From: Erythrobacter cryptus DSM 12079
Lineage (GTDB): Bacteria > Pseudomonadota > Alphaproteobacteria > Sphingomonadales > Sphingomonadaceae
Reading direction: 5' to 3'
Assembly: GCF_000422985.1 (NCBI RefSeq)
Contig: NZ_AUHC01000001.1
Span: 248,001-312,000 of the forward strand
Length of the DNA stretch: 64,000 nucleotides
The notes beneath the pieces were generated by a model. That model did not search any database and was not told the origin of the DNA. It worked only from the letters and a program-made list of their open reading frames with translations. Both the position numbers and the translations under genes were made by a program. Of this stretch, positions 28,336 to 36,624 are shown in pieces. Position 1 is the stretch's first letter. Each line of letters starts with the position of its first letter.

Positions 28336-28851
28336 CTAGCGGTCGCCCGGCAAATCCTCGCTCCCCCACAGGCGCCCGCGCGCAACCCAGCCCTTGAGGC
28401 TCACCCCGCGCGCGCGCTCTGCGCTGCGGGCGAAATCGACCTCGCACCAGGCCTCGCGGCAGCGCAGCAGCCGCGCCAGCGCCCCCGGCTCGGCGCGCCA
28501 CTTGAGCCGCCCCGCCGCGCCCGGCTCGGCCCGCACCTCGGCGAGCCCTGCGCCGATCACCACCGCCCCGCGCTCGCGCAGAAGCTGGCTTTCGGCAATC
28601 CAGCCTCTGGTGCCCTCGGGATCCTCTACGAGGCGCCAGCCCTCACGCACGCGCACCACCCGCACGGGAAGGCCCCGGCGCTTGTAAACCCAGGCGATCG
28701 GATATTCATCGCTCGGCCCCACGCGCATGCGCACCTCGTCGTAGCGCAGCATCGCCCAATAGGGCACTTTCCTGTCCTGCGCCCGCGCAGGCGCGGCGAG
28801 CGCCGCCCCAAGCAGCAGCACCAGCGCCGCGATCTTTGGCCAATATCCCAT
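28336..28851 (-). CDS. Secreted SH3-domain protein
   Basis: A 171-residue protein with a signal peptide (hydrophobic about 6-20, likely cleavage after APARA) and two bacterial SH3-like modules. The first, about 30-90, contains MRVGPSDEYPIAWVYKRRG and a WRLVEDPEGTRGWIAE stretch. The second, about 95-160, contains RCREAWCEVDF and a GWVARGRLWG ending. Such periplasmic SH3 domains usually bind peptidoglycan or other cell-wall parts, but the ligand is unknown here. It is divergent from the hydroxyacid dehydrogenase gene and converges on the thiolase gene. Confidence 0.85.
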   Translation of the reverse strand: MGYWPKIAALVLLLGAALAAPARAQDRKVPYWAMLRYDEVRMRVGPSDEYPIAWVYKRRGLPVRVVRVREGWRLVEDPEGTRGWIAESQLLRERGAVVIGAGLAEVRAEPGAAGRLKWRAEPGALARLLRCREAWCEVDFARSAERARGVSLKGWVARGRLWGSEDLPGDR

Positions 28852-28949
28852 AAGTCATGGCGATAGCCGCAGCGCGCCGGCGCTTTCAAGGCCCCGCTGC
28901 GCCCGCGCGCCTTGACCGCGGCGGGGCTGTGGCATTAGCCCCCATAGCC

Positions 28950-29960
28950 ATGAGTCAGCGCCTGCCCCGCCCGCTTGCCGCGCCCCCCCGCGTGATCGTC
29001 ACCCGCCACCTGATGCCGCAGGTAGAAGCGCGGATGCGCGAGCTGTTCGACGTCGTGCTCAACGAGACCGACGTGCCCTTCACCCGCGATCAGCTGGCCC
29101 AAGCCATGCAGGATTGCGACGTGCTGGTGCCGACCGTGACCGACCGCATCGATGCCGAACTGATCGCAGGCGCGGGCGAGCGGCTGGGCCTGATTGCCAA
29201 TTTCGGCGCGGGCACCGAGCACATCGATCTCGCCGCCGCCGCATCGCGCAGGATCATCGTCACCAACACCCCGGGGGTCTTCACCGATGACACCGCCGAT
29301 ATCGCCATGGCGATGATCATCGGCGTGCCCCGGCGGGTACGCGAGGGCACCGCGCTGGTGCGGCGCGGGGAGTGGACCGGGTGGACACCTTCGGGCCTCC
29401 TGGGGCGAAAGCTTGCCGGCAAGGTGCTCGGCATCATCGGCATGGGCCGGATCGGCCAGGCGGTCGCGCACCGCGCCCGCGCCTTCGGGCTCGAGATTGC
29501 CTATCACAACCGCAAGCGCCTGCCCGAGGCATTGGAGCGGATGCTTGGCGCACGCTTCGTCGCGGGGCTTGATGACCTCATCGCCGCGGCCGACATCCTC
29601 ACCCTGCACTGCCCGCTTACCGAGGAGACCCGCCACCTCATCGACGCCCGGCGGATCGGGTTGATGAAGCCGGGCGGCGCGATCGTGAACACCGCGCGCG
29701 GCGAGCTGATCGATCAGGAGGCGCTGATTGCGGCGCTGGAAAGCGGGCATCTCGCCGGCGCCGGGCTCGATGTCTATCCCGACGAGCCGCATGTGGACGC
29801 ACGCCTCATCGCCCACCCCAATGTCATGACCCTGCCCCACATCGGCAGCGCCACCGCCGAGGGCCGCGAGGAATCGGGCCACAAGGTGATCGCCAATATC
29901 CGCATGTGGGCCGACGGCCACCGCCCGCCCGACCAGGTGCTCGACGCGCTGGTGCCCTGA
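28950..29960 (+). CDS. D-isomer-specific 2-hydroxyacid dehydrogenase
   Basis: A 336-residue NAD(P)-dependent reductase of the glyoxylate/hydroxypyruvate reductase type. The Rossmann motif GIIGMGRIGQAVAHRARAFG, the catalytic Arg in NTARGELIDQEAL, the Glu in DVYPDEP, and the His in LPHIGSATAEGREE are all present, so it should be active. I chose ATG 28950 because the upstream part of the frame is low-complexity and not conserved, although the ribosome-binding site is weak. Glyoxylate reductase is the likely activity; the substrate is an inference. Confidence 0.92.
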   Translation: MSQRLPRPLAAPPRVIVTRHLMPQVEARMRELFDVVLNETDVPFTRDQLAQAMQDCDVLVPTVTDRIDAELIAGAGERLGLIANFGAGTEHIDLAAAASRRIIVTNTPGVFTDDTADIAMAMIIGVPRRVREGTALVRRGEWTGWTPSGLLGRKLAGKVLGIIGMGRIGQAVAHRARAFGLEIAYHNRKRLPEALERMLGARFVAGLDDLIAAADILTLHCPLTEETRHLIDARRIGLMKPGGAIVNTARGELIDQEALIAALESGHLAGAGLDVYPDEPHVDARLIAHPNVMTLPHIGSATAEGREESGHKVIANIRMWADGHRPPDQVLDALVP

Positions 29961-29989
29961 TCCGGATCAAGGCTGGCGGCGACCGCGCC

Positions 29990-31393
29990 TCAATCCCCCG
30001 TCAAAATCCGCTCCACCAGCTCCTTCACGCTCGGCGTGTAGCCGTTAGAGAAGAAGGGATCGGTCTTGAAGCGATAGGCCGCATGGCCGGCAAAGGCGAG
30101 GTTGCGGGCGGGATCGGCGCCGTGGGCAATGTCCTGCAGGGTCTTCTGGATGCAGAAGCTGCGCGGATCGGCAAGCCGCCCGGTGGTGAAGTCGTCGTGA
30201 TCCTTCCAGCTCGAAAACTGGCAGTGCGACAGGCAGCCCATGCAGTCCTGCTGGTCCTTGCGGATGGTCTCGCGGGTTTCCGGGGTGACGAAGACGAGCG
30301 TACCGTCCGGAGTCTTCAACGGCTCGGTATGCCCGGCACGCATCCACAGCTCGGCCCGCGCCTTGTCCTCGGGCCACACCCAGAAGCTCCGCGCCTTGCC
30401 CTCCTCGCCGAGCGGCACCGTGCCCTCCTGCTCGCCGCGTTTGAAGAAGGCGATCTGGCGCTCAGAGCGGTGCATCAGGTCATAGAGGAACGGGGTCTTG
30501 ACCGCGCTCGAATAGAAGCCGGTGGGCGAGAACTTGTGCAGGAGCACGTCGCCCGGCTCGACATTGCGCAGCATATCCTTCCACACCTGCGGGATCGGGC
30601 TTTCCTTGGTTAGCAGCGGGCGAGTGCCGAACTGGAAGGCAATGCTGCCCAGCTCGGGATTGTCGATCCAGTCGTTCCATTCGCGCAGATACCACACCCC
30701 GCCGGCCATCACGATCGGCACGCTCTCGCTCACGCCTTCGGCGCGCATGGTCTCGCGCAGCAGCTTGACCCGGGGATAAGGATCCTCGGGCTTGGTCGGG
30801 TCCTCGGCGTTGGAAAGGCCATTGTGCCCGCCGGCGAGCCAGGGATCCTCATAGACCACCGCCGCCATCAGCTCGGCAACCTTATGGTAGGAGCGCTTCC
30901 ACAAGGCCCTGAAAGCTCGGGCGGAACTGACGATCGGCAGATAATTGACGTTGAAGCGCGCGGCGATCTCGGCCAGCTTGTAGGGCATTCCCGCCCCGCA
31001 GGTAACGCCTGCAACCAGCCCACGGGTGCGCTCGAGCACGCCTTCGAGCACCGCCTGGGCGCCACCCATTTCCCACAGCACGTTAATGTTGATCGCGCCC
31101 CTGCCGCTGGCGATCTCGTAGGCCTTCTTCACCTGGGTGACCGCGCCCTCGATGGCATAGCGGATCAGCTCCTGGTGGCGCTCCTCGCGGGTGCGACCAT
31201 GATAGATCTGCGGGATGACATTGCCGTCGGCATCATAGCTGTCGGCGTTGACGGCGCTGACCGTGCCGATGCCCCCCGCAGCCGCCCAGGCGCCAGAGCT
31301 TGCATGATTGGTGGCCGAAACGCCCTTGCCGCCCTCAACCAAAGGCCAAACTTCGCGCCCGCCGTAAAGGATCGGGCTAAGTCCCTTGAACAA
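29990..31393 (-). CDS. FMN-dependent nitronate monooxygenase-like oxidoreductase with four-Cys tail
   Basis: A 467-residue TIM-barrel flavoprotein of the nitronate monooxygenase/2-nitropropane dioxygenase family. Marks are ASSGAWAAAGGIGTVSAVNA near the N-terminus, VAGVTCGAGMPYKL, and the phosphate-binding strand GVWYLREWNDW with IAFQFGTRPLL. Unlike the textbook enzymes it continues with a C-terminal stretch holding C384-x2-C387-x3-C391-x22-C414, which could bind a metal or iron-sulfur cluster. The start is TTG 31393, supported by AAGGGGA about six bases upstream. A promoter-like element with a dyad lies 52-80 bases upstream. Confidence 0.9.
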   Translation of the reverse strand: MFKGLSPILYGGREVWPLVEGGKGVSATNHASSGAWAAAGGIGTVSAVNADSYDADGNVIPQIYHGRTREERHQELIRYAIEGAVTQVKKAYEIASGRGAININVLWEMGGAQAVLEGVLERTRGLVAGVTCGAGMPYKLAEIAARFNVNYLPIVSSARAFRALWKRSYHKVAELMAAVVYEDPWLAGGHNGLSNAEDPTKPEDPYPRVKLLRETMRAEGVSESVPIVMAGGVWYLREWNDWIDNPELGSIAFQFGTRPLLTKESPIPQVWKDMLRNVEPGDVLLHKFSPTGFYSSAVKTPFLYDLMHRSERQIAFFKRGEQEGTVPLGEEGKARSFWVWPEDKARAELWMRAGHTEPLKTPDGTLVFVTPETRETIRKDQQDCMGCLSHCQFSSWKDHDDFTTGRLADPRSFCIQKTLQDIAHGADPARNLAFAGHAAYRFKTDPFFSNGYTPSVKELVERILTGD

Positions 31394-31444
31394 TTATGAT
31401 CCCCTTCAGCGCGAGAGCCGCCCCGCGCGCACTTTCCGGTTTTT

Positions 31445-31473
31445 GCCATAATGCGCGCCGCCGCGCATCGCAA
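31445..31473 (-). promoter_or_regulatory. Promoter with palindromic spacer upstream of the flavin oxidoreductase
   Basis: Read on the minus strand, TTGCGA (31473-31468) and TATGGC (31450-31445) are separated by exactly 17 bases, a good sigma-70 layout. The spacer is almost filled by a perfect 7-bp inverted repeat, ATGCGCG and CGCGCAT around CCGC (31451-31468), which is well placed for a repressor. The downstream start is TTG 31393. Confidence 0.5.
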
Positions 31474-31492
31474 CCTTGCGCCCCAGACGGCC

Positions 31493-32218
31493 TCAATCGG
31501 CGCTGCACACCTTGATCGCCTCGGGCGCGGTGCGCGCCTTGCCACGCTCGAAGCGGGCATAATAGCCCTGGATATCGGGCCGCTCGATATATTCGGCGAG
31601 CACGTAGCCCACCGCCTCGAACTCGCAGAACAAGAGGCCGTGCGGCAGCCCGTGCTCACCCACCGGGCGCTCGCTTTCTACCACGATGATCTGCCCGCCC
31701 GTCGCCAGTGCCGGCCACAGCCGCCAGAGGAAGGCATAGGGCTCGCTCACCTCGTGATACATGTGCACCATGAAGATGCGGTCAAAACTGTCCGGCGGCA
31801 ACTGCGGATCGTCCGGCTGGCCGAGCTTGATCGAGATGTTCTCGAGCCGCTCGCGCTCGACCCGGCGCCCGAGCCGCTCGAGCGCTTCGCGGCTGATGTC
31901 CTGCGCCAGCACCCGGCCTTCGGGGCCCACCCTTTCGGCAAGGCGCACGGTGTAATAGCCCTCGCCCGCGCCGATATCGGCCACGGTCATGCCGGGGCGG
32001 ATATCAGCAAGGTCCATCACCACCTTGGCCTCGCCGCGCTCGTCGCGGTCATCCTCGTTGGAAAACTCGTTCGCAACCACCCGCACCACCGGGCGGCTCG
32101 GCCGGGGAAAGCTGAGCGCGCTTTCGGGCCGCTCGGCCGCGACCGGAACCACCGCATCGCAGCCGGCAATGAGCGGCGCCAGCACCGCCATCAGCAGAGC
32201 AAGGCCCCGCGTGCCCAT
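31493..32218 (-). CDS. Class I SAM-dependent methyltransferase with lipoprotein signal
   Basis: A 241-residue protein. Residues 1-19 form a signal peptide ending in the lipobox LIAG-C (Cys19), so it should be lipid-anchored outside the inner membrane. Residues 60-220 are a Rossmann methyltransferase: motif I VADIGAGEGYYTVRLAE, acidic ribose contact LAQDIS, and DRIFMVHMYHEVSEP. The methyl donor SAM is not normally present in the periplasm, so either the signal is not used or the protein has another function. Its stop is followed 99 bp later by the flavin oxidoreductase gene. The gene starts three bases after the prfB stop. Confidence 0.85.
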   Translation of the reverse strand: MGTRGLALLMAVLAPLIAGCDAVVPVAAERPESALSFPRPSRPVVRVVANEFSNEDDRDERGEAKVVMDLADIRPGMTVADIGAGEGYYTVRLAERVGPEGRVLAQDISREALERLGRRVERERLENISIKLGQPDDPQLPPDSFDRIFMVHMYHEVSEPYAFLWRLWPALATGGQIIVVESERPVGEHGLPHGLLFCEFEAVGYVLAEYIERPDIQGYYARFERGKARTAPEAIKVCSAD

Positions 32219-32221
32219 GGC

Positions 32222-33349
32222 CTATTCGACATCCTCGATCTCGACCTTCTCGCCCGTCACCCTTTGGGCAAGCGCGGCCGAGATGAAGGGATCGATCGCC
32301 CCGTCGAGCACGTCATTGGGCGAGGTCGAGACCACCCCGGTGCGCAGGTCCTTCACCATCTGGTAGGGCTGGAGCACATAGGAGCGGATCTGGTGGCCCC
32401 AGCCAATATCGCTCTTGGAGGCGTGCTCGGCATTGGCGGCTTCCTCGCGCGCGCGCATCTCGGCCTCGTAGAGCCGCGCCTTGAGCATGTTCATGGCGAT
32501 CTCGCGGTTCTTGTGCTGGCTGCGATCCTGCTGGCTCGCCACCACGATGCCGGTGGGCACATGGGTGATGCGCACCGCCGAATCGGTGGTGTTGACGTGC
32601 TGCCCACCCGCGCCCGAAGCGCGGTAGGTGTCGATCTTGAGGTCGGCCGGGTTGATCTCCACCTCGAAGCTATCGTCGATCACCGGATAGACCCAGACGC
32701 TCGAAAAGCTGGTGTGGCGCCGGGCCGAGCTGTCATAGGGGCTGATGCGGACGAGCCGGTGCACCCCGCTTTCAGTCTTGGCATAGCCATAAGCGTTCTC
32801 GCCCTTGATCAGCAGCGTTGCCGACTTGATCCCGGCCTGCTCGCCCGCCTGGTATTCCACCGTCTCGACCTTGAAGCCGCGCCGCTCGGCCCAACGGACA
32901 TACATGCGCAGCAGCATCTCGGCCCAGTCCTGGCTTTCGGTGCCACCCGCCCCGGCGTGGATTTCAAGATATGTGTCGTTGGCATCGGCCTCGCCCGAAA
33001 GCAGCGCCTGCACCTTGTCGGCATCGGCGCGCTCGGCGAGGCGCGCAAGCGTGGCAAGCCCCTCGGCGATGATGCTCTCCTCACCCTCGGCCTCGCCCAG
33101 CTCGATGAACTCGATCGCATCGGCCATCTCGGCGGCGATCTCGTTGACCGTGCCGATCGCGGTCTCGAGCCGCTTGTGCTCGCGGGTTATCGCCTGGGCC
33201 TGCTTGGGGTTGTCCCAGAGCGCCGGATCCTGCACCCGCGCGCTCAGTTCATCGAGGCGCCTGAGCGCGCGTTCCCAGTCGAGCGATTGGCGCACCAGCG
33301 CCAGCGCCGCCTCGATCCGGTTGACATAGGTCTGGGCCTCGGCCCGCAT
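32222..33349 (-). CDS. prfB: Peptide chain release factor 2
   Basis: A 375-residue class I release factor that reads UGA and UAA stops. The GGQ catalytic motif is in [16 protein letters not shown], and the stop-recognition loop is [13 protein letters not shown], where alphaproteobacteria have SPY in place of SPF. The start ATG follows GAAGGA with good spacing. Codons 23-25 (Leu-Asp-Trp, CTC GAC TGG) fall at the place where E. coli has its programmed frameshift, but the frame is continuous here, so the autoregulatory frameshift is absent. It lies downstream of the peroxiredoxin gene and three bases before the methyltransferase. Confidence 0.97.
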   Translation of the reverse strand: MRAEAQTYVNRIEAALALVRQSLDWERALRRLDELSARVQDPALWDNPKQAQAITREHKRLETAIGTVNEIAAEMADAIEFIELGEAEGEESIIAEGLATLARLAERADADKVQALLSGEADANDTYLEIHAGAGGTESQDWAEMLLRMYVRWAERRGFKVETVEYQAGEQAGIKSATLLIKGENAYGYAKTESGVHRLVRISPYDSSARRHTSFSSVWVYPVIDDSFEVEINPADLKIDTYRASGAGGQHVNTTDSAVRITHVPTGIVVASQQDRSQHKNREIAMNMLKARLYEAEMRAREEAANAEHASKSDIGWGHQIRSYVLQPYQMVKDLRTGVVSTSPNDVLDGAIDPFISAALAQRVTGEKVEIEDVE

Positions 33350-33399
33350 GGGTCTTCCTTCGCATCCGCAAGCTGATCAGGCGGCCCCGCTTAGCGTTG

Positions 33400-33422
33400 G
33401 CGGCGCGATTGTAAAGCGCCGC
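33400..33422 (-). terminator. Hairpin between peroxiredoxin and prfB genes
   Basis: A perfect 7-bp GC-rich stem (GCGGCGC at 33400-33406, GCGCCGC at 33416-33422) with a nine-base AT-rich loop lies just after the peroxiredoxin stop. No U-run follows, so terminator function is uncertain. On the minus strand the loop contains TACAAT, a -10-like hexamer that could instead belong to a prfB promoter. Confidence 0.3.
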
Positions 33423-33443
33423 GCCGGGCTGGCCGCCGTGCGG

Positions 33444-33986
33444 CTACTTCTTCGCCAGCCTGCGCACCGCGGCGAGGGTCTTTTCGACATGGCTGCGATA
33501 GTCGGGATCGGAATGGACCAGCACCACCCGGCCATCGCGGTCGATCACATAGGAGGTGCGCCGCGCCAGGCCCGAAGTGCCCATGCCCACGTCATAGGCG
33601 GCGATGATCTTCCGGCTCGCCACCCCCACCGGAAACGCATCGCGGCATTCCTCCCGGCTGAAGCGCTTCAAGGTCTCGATATCGTCGGCCGACATGCCGA
33701 TCACGCTTGCCCCTGCGGCCTTGAAGCGGGGCATGGCCTCGGCAAAGGCATTGGCCTCGAGCGTGCAGCCCTGGGTGAAGGCCTTGGGGTAGAAATAGAG
33801 CACCACCGGTCCCTTGGCGAGCGCGGCGCGCAGGGCAAAGCCGAATTCCTTGCCCTTGAGCGCCGCCCGGGTGGCAAAGACCGGCGCTGTTGCCCCTTCG
33901 GCGAGTTCGGCAGCGGCGGGGGCGGAAATGAGCGCAAGCGCTCCGGACACAAGCGCGGCGGTGAGGTTTTTCAGAGGCCTGATCAT
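33444..33986 (-). CDS. Secreted peroxiredoxin (Bcp-like)
   Basis: A 180-residue AhpC/TSA-fold thiol peroxidase. Residues 1-26 form a signal peptide (cleavage near SAPAAA), placing it in the periplasm. The peroxidatic Cys is in YFYPKAFTQGCTLEANAFAE, matching the Bcp motif, and a second Cys in SREECRDAF may resolve it. The C-terminal strand-helix pattern (RRTSYVIDRDGRVVLV) is normal. It lies between the PBP1A gene and prfB on the same strand and may detoxify hydroperoxides in the envelope. Confidence 0.92.
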   Translation of the reverse strand: MIRPLKNLTAALVSGALALISAPAAAELAEGATAPVFATRAALKGKEFGFALRAALAKGPVVLYFYPKAFTQGCTLEANAFAEAMPRFKAAGASVIGMSADDIETLKRFSREECRDAFPVGVASRKIIAAYDVGMGTSGLARRTSYVIDRDGRVVLVHSDPDYRSHVEKTLAAVRRLAKK

Positions 33987-34045
33987 ACCCGCCCAACCCG
34001 CAACACCTGCCGCCGGTTCCTTGTCGAAATCTTCAGGCCCGAACT

Positions 34046-36565
34046 TTAAAGCCCTGCCGGATCGAGGCCGATATCGTCGATCGGCTCCTCCTCGGCATCG
34101 ACCACCGCGTTTTCGGCGTTGCGCCGTCCGGCGCGGATGAGGGCGATGATCTCGTTGCGCTTGGCCGCGATCGCATCCTGGCGGGTGAAGCGTTCGGGCT
34201 CGGTATCGGGCTTGAAGGCCTCCCAGATGATCGCCGACTTGGGATCATCGCTCGGCCAGCCCTCGAACACGCGCTTGCCCGAGCGCCGATCGACCCGCAC
34301 CATGCGCACCCCATAGGGCGCCACCGGCGGCAGATCGGACCAGCGCGAACGGGTCTTCTCGATCAGGCTTTTCACGATCGGCGCGGCAATCGTGCCGCCA
34401 TAGGCATAGCCGCCCATGTTGCGCGGGCGATCGAAGCCGACATAGGCCCCGGCGATCATCGCCTGGGTGCCGCCGATGAACCACACGTCCTTGGGGCCGG
34501 TGGTGGTGCCGGTCTTGCCGAACAGCGGCAGGCCGAGCGAATTGAGCACTGTGGCGGTGCCGCGGCTCACCGCGCCGCGCAGCATGTGCATCACCTGGAA
34601 GGCGGTGCGCGCATCCATCGCCTGCACCCCGCGCATGCCCAGGCGCGGCATCGGCTTGCCATCCCACTTGGCCATGTTGCAGCCGCGGCACTCGCGCGTG
34701 TCCGCGCGCCAGAGCACCTTGCCGCGCCGGTCCTGGACATAGTCGATCACCGTCGGCGGGTTGAGCCGCCCGTGATTGGCGAGCGCGCCATAGGCGGCAA
34801 CCATCTTGATCAGCGTTGTCTCGCCGGCGCCCAATGCGGTCGAGGGATAGGGCGGGAACTTGCCGATCCCGACCTTCTCGATCTCTTTCACGACATTGGC
34901 CATGCCGGCGCTCATGCCGATCTGCACGGTCATGATGTTCTGCGACTGTTCAAGGCCATAGCGCATCGGGAACTGCCCGCCGCGCCCGCCGCGGATGCAT
35001 TTCTCGCCGAGGCCTGCGCCCTGGTAATAACAGAAGCGCGAATTGTCGATCTGGGTCGAAGGCGTCATTCCGGAATCGAGCCCCGCGGCATAGACGAAGG
35101 GCTTGATCGTCGAGCCGGGCTGGCGCAGCGCCTGGGTGGCGCGGTTGAAGTCCGACAAGCGGTGATCGAACCCGCCCTGCATCGCCAGCACCCGCCCGGT
35201 CTGCGCCTGCTCCACCACCAGCGCGCCTTGCGCCTCGGGAATGGTGCGCACCTGCCAGGCATTGCCGGCTGGGCTGGCGGCGATCACGTCGCCTGCCTTC
35301 AGGCGATCGGGCAGGCCCGTGAGCGGCGCCTCGCTGCCATCGGCAAAGCCGATCCGCGCGCTCGGCCCGCTGCGGCTGGTGACCACGCCGACGCGCCAGT
35401 CCTTGTAGCTGATGCCGAGCGGCGAACTTTGGAGCTGACGCGCCCAATCGCCGCGGCGCACATCGATGGTGGCAATCGGCCCGGCCCATCCGCGCGCGCC
35501 GTGATAGCGCAACAGGCCCTCGCGCAGGGCATCGCGGGCGGCGCGCTGGATCTCGGGATCGAGCGAGGTGCGCACCCACAGCCCCCCGGCATAGACCGAA
35601 TTGGGCCCATCCTCGGCAGTCTCGCCGAAGCGCTCGATCAGCTCACGCCGCACCTCCTCGAGGAAATAGCCGGCATCGACGCTGCGCTCCTGGCGCTGGG
35701 TGACAAGGCCGAGCGGCTTGGCCGCAGCCTCGCGCCGCTCGGCCTCGGTGATGAAGCCATTGGACGCCATCTGATCGAGCACGAAGGCGCGCCGGGCATA
35801 GGCGGCCTTTTCCTGCCCCTTGCGGCCATAGCGCTCGGGCGCCTTGGGCAGGGTGGCAAGGAAGGCCATCTCGTGCAGCGCCAGATCGCCCACATCCTTG
35901 TCGAAATAGGCGCGCGCGGCGGCCTGCACCCCGAAGCTGCGCCGCCCGAGCGGGATCTCGTTGAGATAAAGCTCGAGGATCTCCTGCTTGGTCAGCACCG
36001 CCTCTATGCGCCCGGCAAGGATCATCTCCTTGAGCTTGCGGGTGATCGAGTATTCATCGCCAAGCAGCAGGTTCTTGGCGACCTGCTGGGTGATGGTCGA
36101 GCCGCCCACCGCGCGCTCGCCCGAGCCGAGCTTGCGGGCATAGTCGAACACGGCGTTGAGCGTGCCAAGATAGTCGATCCCGCCGTGGCTGAAGAAGTTC
36201 TTGTCTTCCGCGGCGAGGAAGGCCTCGATCAGCTTCGGGGGAAAATCGGCATATTGGAGCTGCACCCGCCGCTCGCGCGCATAGGAGTGGACGATCTCGC
36301 CATCCACGCCGCGCACCACCGTGGGCAGCGGGGTTTCATAGGTGAGCAGCGCCTCGGCCTCGGGCAGATCGCTCGCCAGCCATACGAACAGAGCGATCCA
36401 CAGGCTCAAGCCCAGCCCCAGCGCGATCGCGCCGAGGCGGAACAGGCGGCTCGCACGCCAGCGCGCGACAAACCACGCCCCTGCCCCGCGCAGATCACGG
36501 TTCACCCGGTAGCGCAGATAGGCCCAAAGGCCGAGGGCTTCGGAAGGGGCGGAGGCTTCACTCAT
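34046..36565 (-). CDS. mrcA: Penicillin-binding protein 1A (bifunctional)
   Basis: An 839-residue class A PBP that polymerises and cross-links peptidoglycan. One membrane anchor lies at about 45-68. The GT51 domain has EAFLAAEDKNFFSHGGIDYL with the catalytic Glu, GGSTITQQVAKNLLL, and RKLKEMILAGRIEAVLTKQE. An OB-like insert follows. The transpeptidase has SxxK in QPGSTIKPFVYAAG, SxN in LEQSQNIM, and KTG in LFGKTGTTTGPKDVW. The acidic C-terminal tail is disordered. It lies downstream of the amidase gene on the same strand, so the two wall enzymes may be co-expressed. Confidence 0.97.
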   Translation of the reverse strand: MSEASAPSEALGLWAYLRYRVNRDLRGAGAWFVARWRASRLFRLGAIALGLGLSLWIALFVWLASDLPEAEALLTYETPLPTVVRGVDGEIVHSYARERRVQLQYADFPPKLIEAFLAAEDKNFFSHGGIDYLGTLNAVFDYARKLGSGERAVGGSTITQQVAKNLLLGDEYSITRKLKEMILAGRIEAVLTKQEILELYLNEIPLGRRSFGVQAAARAYFDKDVGDLALHEMAFLATLPKAPERYGRKGQEKAAYARRAFVLDQMASNGFITEAERREAAAKPLGLVTQRQERSVDAGYFLEEVRRELIERFGETAEDGPNSVYAGGLWVRTSLDPEIQRAARDALREGLLRYHGARGWAGPIATIDVRRGDWARQLQSSPLGISYKDWRVGVVTSRSGPSARIGFADGSEAPLTGLPDRLKAGDVIAASPAGNAWQVRTIPEAQGALVVEQAQTGRVLAMQGGFDHRLSDFNRATQALRQPGSTIKPFVYAAGLDSGMTPSTQIDNSRFCYYQGAGLGEKCIRGGRGGQFPMRYGLEQSQNIMTVQIGMSAGMANVVKEIEKVGIGKFPPYPSTALGAGETTLIKMVAAYGALANHGRLNPPTVIDYVQDRRGKVLWRADTRECRGCNMAKWDGKPMPRLGMRGVQAMDARTAFQVMHMLRGAVSRGTATVLNSLGLPLFGKTGTTTGPKDVWFIGGTQAMIAGAYVGFDRPRNMGGYAYGGTIAAPIVKSLIEKTRSRWSDLPPVAPYGVRMVRVDRRSGKRVFEGWPSDDPKSAIIWEAFKPDTEPERFTRQDAIAAKRNEIIALIRAGRRNAENAVVDAEEEPIDDIGLDPAGL

Positions 36566-36624
36566 GCGCGCCGCGCGCCCCTAGCATGGACGCAGGCCTG
36601 AAGGCTAGCCGCTTTCCCATCGCC

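Noticed and set aside
32640-32740. SPF-to-SPY change in RF2 as a novelty
   Set aside because: SPY at this site is common in alphaproteobacterial RF2 as far as I know, so it is not unusual.
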